Shown here piece after piece: positions 60,540-64,000 of a stretch of 64,000 nucleotides of DNA; the stretch's first letter is position 1; each line of letters begins with the position of its first letter. The notes under the pieces were generated by a model. The model made no database searches, was not told where the DNA came from, and saw only the letters and a list, made by a program, of their open reading frames with translations. Origin of the DNA: Sphingobacteriales bacterium 44-15. Lineage in GTDB: Bacteria > Bacteroidota > Bacteroidia > Chitinophagales > Chitinophagaceae. The stretch is taken from NCBI GenBank assembly GCA_001899685.1, contig MKWG01000003.1, forward strand, positions 420,889 to 484,888, read 5' to 3'. Both the position numbers and the translations under genes were made by a program.

Positions 60540-63500
60540 TTAAAAATTAACGTTCAGGTTCACGCCAATACTTCTGAGTACGGGCATATTGCGGGATTCT
60601 ATGCCCTGGGCGGCAGCGGTAGGCGCGAAGCTGGATTCCGCAGATATTCCCATCGCTTTAAACTCTTTTGAACGATAGATATATGCCAGGTTCCTTCCTA
60701 CCAGCGAAAGGGTCACTCCTTTGATCCTGTCATTCCAGAAGGCTTTTTTCATCCCCCACGATAAACTTACCTCACGCAGGGCGGCCGTTGACGCGTCTAA
60801 TACAAATTCCTCAGCCAGGTTGCTCCAGCCCCTGTTAGCGAACATTGCCATCCTGGTAATGACCTTGGTGTTTTCAGCATAACTATGATCAGGCTGCTCT
60901 ACTACTCCGTCTATAATAAAATCTCCCGGATCTTCGGTGCCCACACCTGTGCCTTTCTGCCATTGGTCCTGCTTTGTCCGCGAATACACTTTTCCGCCAA
61001 TACGGGCGTCTATAAGCACCCGCAATTCAAAGCCTTTATAAGAAAAAGTATTAGTGAAGCCTCCCAGTATTTTCGGTTGTATATTTCCCAGCACTTTTAC
61101 ACTGTCGGCAATACGGTGCGTTCCTTCTGCATCAACAACAATTCTTCCTTCCGGGCTTCTTTCATAAGCGCTACCCACAATATTGCCATAAGGCTGCCCT
61201 TCCTGAACAACAATTGCCGCTCCGGCATTAAACAGCGTGAACTCTTTGATATTACCCGTAAGCTCCACTACTTTGGAAAAATTGCGGGAAAAATTCAATG
61301 AAGCATTCCATTGAAAAGCAGGTGATCTGACAATTGAACCGGATATTACAGCCTCAAAACCGCGGTTACGGATAGCGCCGGCATTGATCAGTTGGGTGCT
61401 AAACCCCGTAGAAACAGGAAGCACCACACGCATGATCTGATTTTTTGTTGTTGCATCGTAGTAGGTGAAATCAATATTAAGCTTATCCCAAAGCTTCAGC
61501 TCTGTGCCGGCTTCAAATGATGAAGTAAGCTCATTCTTTAAATCTGCCAGGGGCACATTAGAGCTTATGCTTAGCATTCTTTGCCCGCCAATATAGGGAG
61601 TTGCACCCAGAAAATATCCTGCCGCAGTCTGGTATGGATCTGCATCATTGCCCGCCATTCCGTAAGAGAGGCGAAGCTTGCCATACGAAAGCCAGTCCGA
61701 TGTATAACCAGGCAGGTCTGAAAAAACAAAACTGGAACTAACAGAAGGATAAAAAAAAGAGTAATTGTTTATACCAAGAGAAGAAGACCAGTCGTTTCTC
61801 CCGTTTATATCCAAAAACAAATAGTTGTCGTAACTCAATTGTCCCGCAAAATAGAGTGAATTGACTGTCTTTCTGTTCACGAATTTATAATTCTGCACAC
61901 TTCTCATATTCTCTATGATCCAAAGATTTTCAAGATCCCGGTTTGTTCCCACCTGTTGTACAGACTCATATCTGAACACCCGGTTATTTCCGCCAACTGA
62001 AAAAGAACCATTAATTTTATTAGCAACCCGGCCATAAGCAGAAACCAGGAAATCGTTATTGTTTTCACTGGTAGTAGCGCTTTCATTGCTGACATAGCCT
62101 GTTTGATAACCGCCTACCGGGTTTTTATCCGGCACTGTAATATTCCTGTTATCTGTATAATAATCTATCCCTGTGCGCCCCATAATCTTCAGCCAGTTCA
62201 GCAGTTTATATTCCAATGATACAAATCCTATCAACCGGTTCCTTGTATCGTTGGCGTCTACTTTATTAACCACCCAATAGGGATTTACCGGTAGCGATCT
62301 GAAATTCCTGACTGTTCCGTTGGGATTCAGGTAGTTTGCCATAAAGCTGAGCGGAATAAACACCGGCGTTAGTTGCAGGTTAGTGGTAGCATCAAGAAAG
62401 CTACCCCCGATGCCCGGCCTGTTTTTGCCTTTCTGGTTGATATAGTTAGCTTTTACAGCGAGAGACAGTTTACTTGAAAGTTCTGAATTTAACCTTACGT
62501 CGAAAGTTTTACGGTTTAACCCAGAACGCGGTGTAATGCCTTTATTATCCATATTGGATGCAGATACGCGGTATGTGGTAGCACTATTACCACCCGATAA
62601 TGTAAGCGAATTGGTGAACGTTTGACCCGTGTTGAAAAACTTCATCAGTTCTTTGTCGCTTATTGCAGTATAAGGTATGGGAGCCGCATCGGGAATATCC
62701 TGGAAAACTATAGGTCTTCCGTCCAGCTTGCCACCCCAGTTATCAATCAGCCAGTTGGGCCAGCTCCATGCGTTAGTCCCATCGGCAAGCGTTACTTCTT
62801 CCAGTGAACCGTAATCATCATCGTAGCCGCCACCCCAGGTACGTTGAAACTTCGGTATGGTATTAGGCTTTTCAAAAGTGGCATTGGAATTGAAACTAAC
62901 ATTTACGCCTTTGCCTGACTTTCCTTTTTTGGTAGTTACCAGTATTACGCCGTTTGCTCCCCGTGAGCCGTAGAGGGATGAAGCATTAGGTCCTTTTAAT
63001 ACGGTAATAGATTCAACATCATCAGGATTGATATTGCTGATACCATCCCCAAAGTCGAACTGGGTTCCACCCTGTTCACGCACATTGCTCTCATTGAGGA
63101 TCGGGATACCGTCTACCACATACAAAGGTTGATTCTTGGCGGTATTAAAAGATTTAGCGCCTCTTATTACCACATAGGCCGCCGAGCCGGCCCCGCCTGC
63201 TCCCTGGTTTACATACACACCGGCTACGCGACCTGCTAAAGAGTTGATAATATTCGTTTCTCTAACCTCTGCGAGCGGAGCGCCGCTTACTACGGTAGTT
63301 GCATAACCGAGAGACTTCTTCTGTCGTTCCACTCCGATGGCTGTTACTACCACTTCATTCACTTCCGCGATATCCATCTCCATTTTGATTGATAAGGTAG
63401 TCTCAGCGCCTACCGTAACTGAAACAGCTTTATATCCAACTATGGTAAATATCAATACATCCCCTGGTTGCACGTCAATGGTAAACCCGCCCTTGCTGTT

Positions 63501-63998
63501 GGTAGCAGTACCGCTGCCGGTTGATTTTACAACAACGGAAACATTGCCCAGCGCCACACCTTTTTCATCGGTTACCACACCTTTTATTGCCCGGAAAACA
63601 ATACTGCTGTCAGCTTCAATATTTTCCACACGGGGCGCTCTTTTTTTAATCACGACTGTTGTGCCTACAATGGAATATGTAAGCGGTTGCCGCAAAAAAC
63701 AAATGTCAAGCGCCCGCTCAAGCGGAACGTCTCTTACTTCAATAGTTACGTTGCCTGCCTGACGAAGCCAGGATTCGTCGAAAAAGAATGAGTACCCGGT
63801 TTGCTTTTTGATTGACCGGAATACTTTCTCCAGGGGCACATTTTTTTCCCGGAGCGTTACTTTCTGGGCATTTGCACCGGCGCTTACCTCCAGGCAAACC
63901 ACCAGTAAAAAAAGGGCTGTAAACTTCATTATCAACAGCGCCTGCCTTGCCGGCAGGCAGGTTTTGGTTACACCATTCCTGTGGTAACACAGGAACAT
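60540..63998 (-). CDS. SusC/RagA-family TonB-dependent transporter with N-terminal STN domain
   Basis: The protein has a signal peptide (KFTALFLLVVCLEVSAGANA) and an STN domain (~residues 45-115, VPLEKVFRSIKKQTGYSFFF). A carboxypeptidase-regulatory-like domain (VVTDEKGVALGNVSVVVK), a plug with EVVVTAIGVERQKK and the YVVDGIPILNE motif, and a large barrel ending SIGVNLNVNF follow. The STN domain suggests transcription is controlled by a FecR/ECF-sigma pair, not seen here. The true start is uncertain: ATG 63929 begins the signal peptide. The frame runs on to ATG 63998 through a CCTGCCTGCCGGCAAGG palindrome that encodes CLPARQA, and it may extend past the window. Confidence 0.92.
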   Translation of the reverse strand: MFLCYHRNGVTKTCLPARQALLIMKFTALFLLVVCLEVSAGANAQKVTLREKNVPLEKVFRSIKKQTGYSFFFDESWLRQAGNVTIEVRDVPLERALDICFLRQPLTYSIVGTTVVIKKRAPRVENIEADSSIVFRAIKGVVTDEKGVALGNVSVVVKSTGSGTATNSKGGFTIDVQPGDVLIFTIVGYKAVSVTVGAETTLSIKMEMDIAEVNEVVVTAIGVERQKKSLGYATTVVSGAPLAEVRETNIINSLAGRVAGVYVNQGAGGAGSAAYVVIRGAKSFNTAKNQPLYVVDGIPILNESNVREQGGTQFDFGDGISNINPDDVESITVLKGPNASSLYGSRGANGVILVTTKKGKSGKGVNVSFNSNATFEKPNTIPKFQRTWGGGYDDDYGSLEEVTLADGTNAWSWPNWLIDNWGGKLDGRPIVFQDIPDAAPIPYTAISDKELMKFFNTGQTFTNSLTLSGGNSATTYRVSASNMDNKGITPRSGLNRKTFDVRLNSELSSKLSLAVKANYINQKGKNRPGIGGSFLDATTNLQLTPVFIPLSFMANYLNPNGTVRNFRSLPVNPYWVVNKVDANDTRNRLIGFVSLEYKLLNWLKIMGRTGIDYYTDNRNITVPDKNPVGGYQTGYVSNESATTSENNNDFLVSAYGRVANKINGSFSVGGNNRVFRYESVQQVGTNRDLENLWIIENMRSVQNYKFVNRKTVNSLYFAGQLSYDNYLFLDINGRNDWSSSLGINNYSFFYPSVSSSFVFSDLPGYTSDWLSYGKLRLSYGMAGNDADPYQTAAGYFLGATPYIGGQRMLSISSNVPLADLKNELTSSFEAGTELKLWDKLNIDFTYYDATTKNQIMRVVLPVSTGFSTQLINAGAIRNRGFEAVISGSIVRSPAFQWNASLNFSRNFSKVVELTGNIKEFTLFNAGAAIVVQEGQPYGNIVGSAYERSPEGRIVVDAEGTHRIADSVKVLGNIQPKILGGFTNTFSYKGFELRVLIDARIGGKVYSRTKQDQWQKGTGVGTEDPGDFIIDGVVEQPDHSYAENTKVITRMAMFANRGWSNLAEEFVLDASTAALREVSLSWGMKKAFWNDRIKGVTLSLVGRNLAYIYRSKEFKAMGISAESSFAPTAAAQGIESRNMPVLRSIGVNLNVNF
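63944..63961. repeat. CCTGCC/GGCAGG palindromic repeat in the 5' part of susC
   Basis: TGCCTTGCCGGCAGGCAGG is a near-perfect palindrome of the same family as that at 55847. It lies within the open frame just upstream of the signal-peptide ATG of the SusC gene. Confidence 0.6.
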
Positions 63999-64000
63999 AC

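Noticed and set aside
1..64000. CRISPR array, prophage or complete insertion sequence
   Set aside because: No regularly spaced identical repeats, phage structural genes or intact transposase with terminal repeats were seen. The PKD repeats at 1-1850 are protein-domain repeats.

Overview
The window reads as a chromosome segment of a Bacteroidota bacterium, most likely of the Chitinophagaceae. Supporting signs are SusC/SusD pairs, type IX secretion (T9SS) sorting domains of both types, a PorP/SprF protein, promoter -7 boxes of the form TAnnTTTG, and moderate GC content. No species is claimed.

Layout. 1-2121 is the end of a PKD-repeat surface protein exported by the T9SS. 2234-6225 holds a UbiA/SDR/HAD cluster resembling the decaprenyl-phosphoribose-to-arabinose pathway, next to a divergent GT-C-like membrane protein. 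6246-7340 has an inverted-repeat element and a catalytically eroded IS1595-type transposase relative. 7606-11145 carries tRNA-Met(CAU), a cobalamin riboswitch with metE, and a CWC/DUF5522 fusion. 11157-18691 is a complete minus-strand kdp potassium-pump operon (two tiny unnamed membrane ORFs, kdpF, kdpA, kdpB, kdpC, a kinase-less KdpD and a separate histidine kinase). It faces a divergent NtrC-type regulator in place of KdpE, followed by a porin. 21970-25370 has class I ribonucleotide reductase (nrdB, nrdA) and queH, then a probable small RNA at 25525-25709.

25824-49908 is a large carbohydrate utilisation locus. It contains a GH42-like enzyme, SusC/SusD, a glycan-binding lipoprotein, an FG-GAP/T9SS glycosidase with its PorP partner, GH127-like, GH78-like and GH63-like enzymes, a sodium/sugar symporter, an IlvD/Edd sugar-acid dehydratase, an AraC regulator and two SDR dehydrogenases. 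The plausible chain is: surface cleavage, SusCD import, periplasmic trimming, symport, then non-phosphorylative oxidation. The strongest new observation is that three promoters in this locus (before the GH42-like gene, before susC, and between araC and the SDR pair) share a 35-bp site made of two direct half-sites 21 bp apart. Each site lies exactly 23 bp upstream of a -7 box. This predicts one regulon under the local AraC protein.

50191-64000 is a second sugar locus, mostly on the minus strand: SusC/SusD, an SGNH hydrolase, a DeoR regulator, AgaS, a PfkB kinase, a tagatose-bisphosphate-type aldolase and an amidohydrolase that looks frameshifted at its 3' end. A plus-strand SUMF1-fold protein sits in the middle. 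The cytoplasmic genes resemble the galactosamine/tagatose-6-phosphate route. Gene remnants and dispersed palindromic repeats fill the gaps at 49.9-50.3 kb and 55.6-56.3 kb. The last gene may continue past the window edge.
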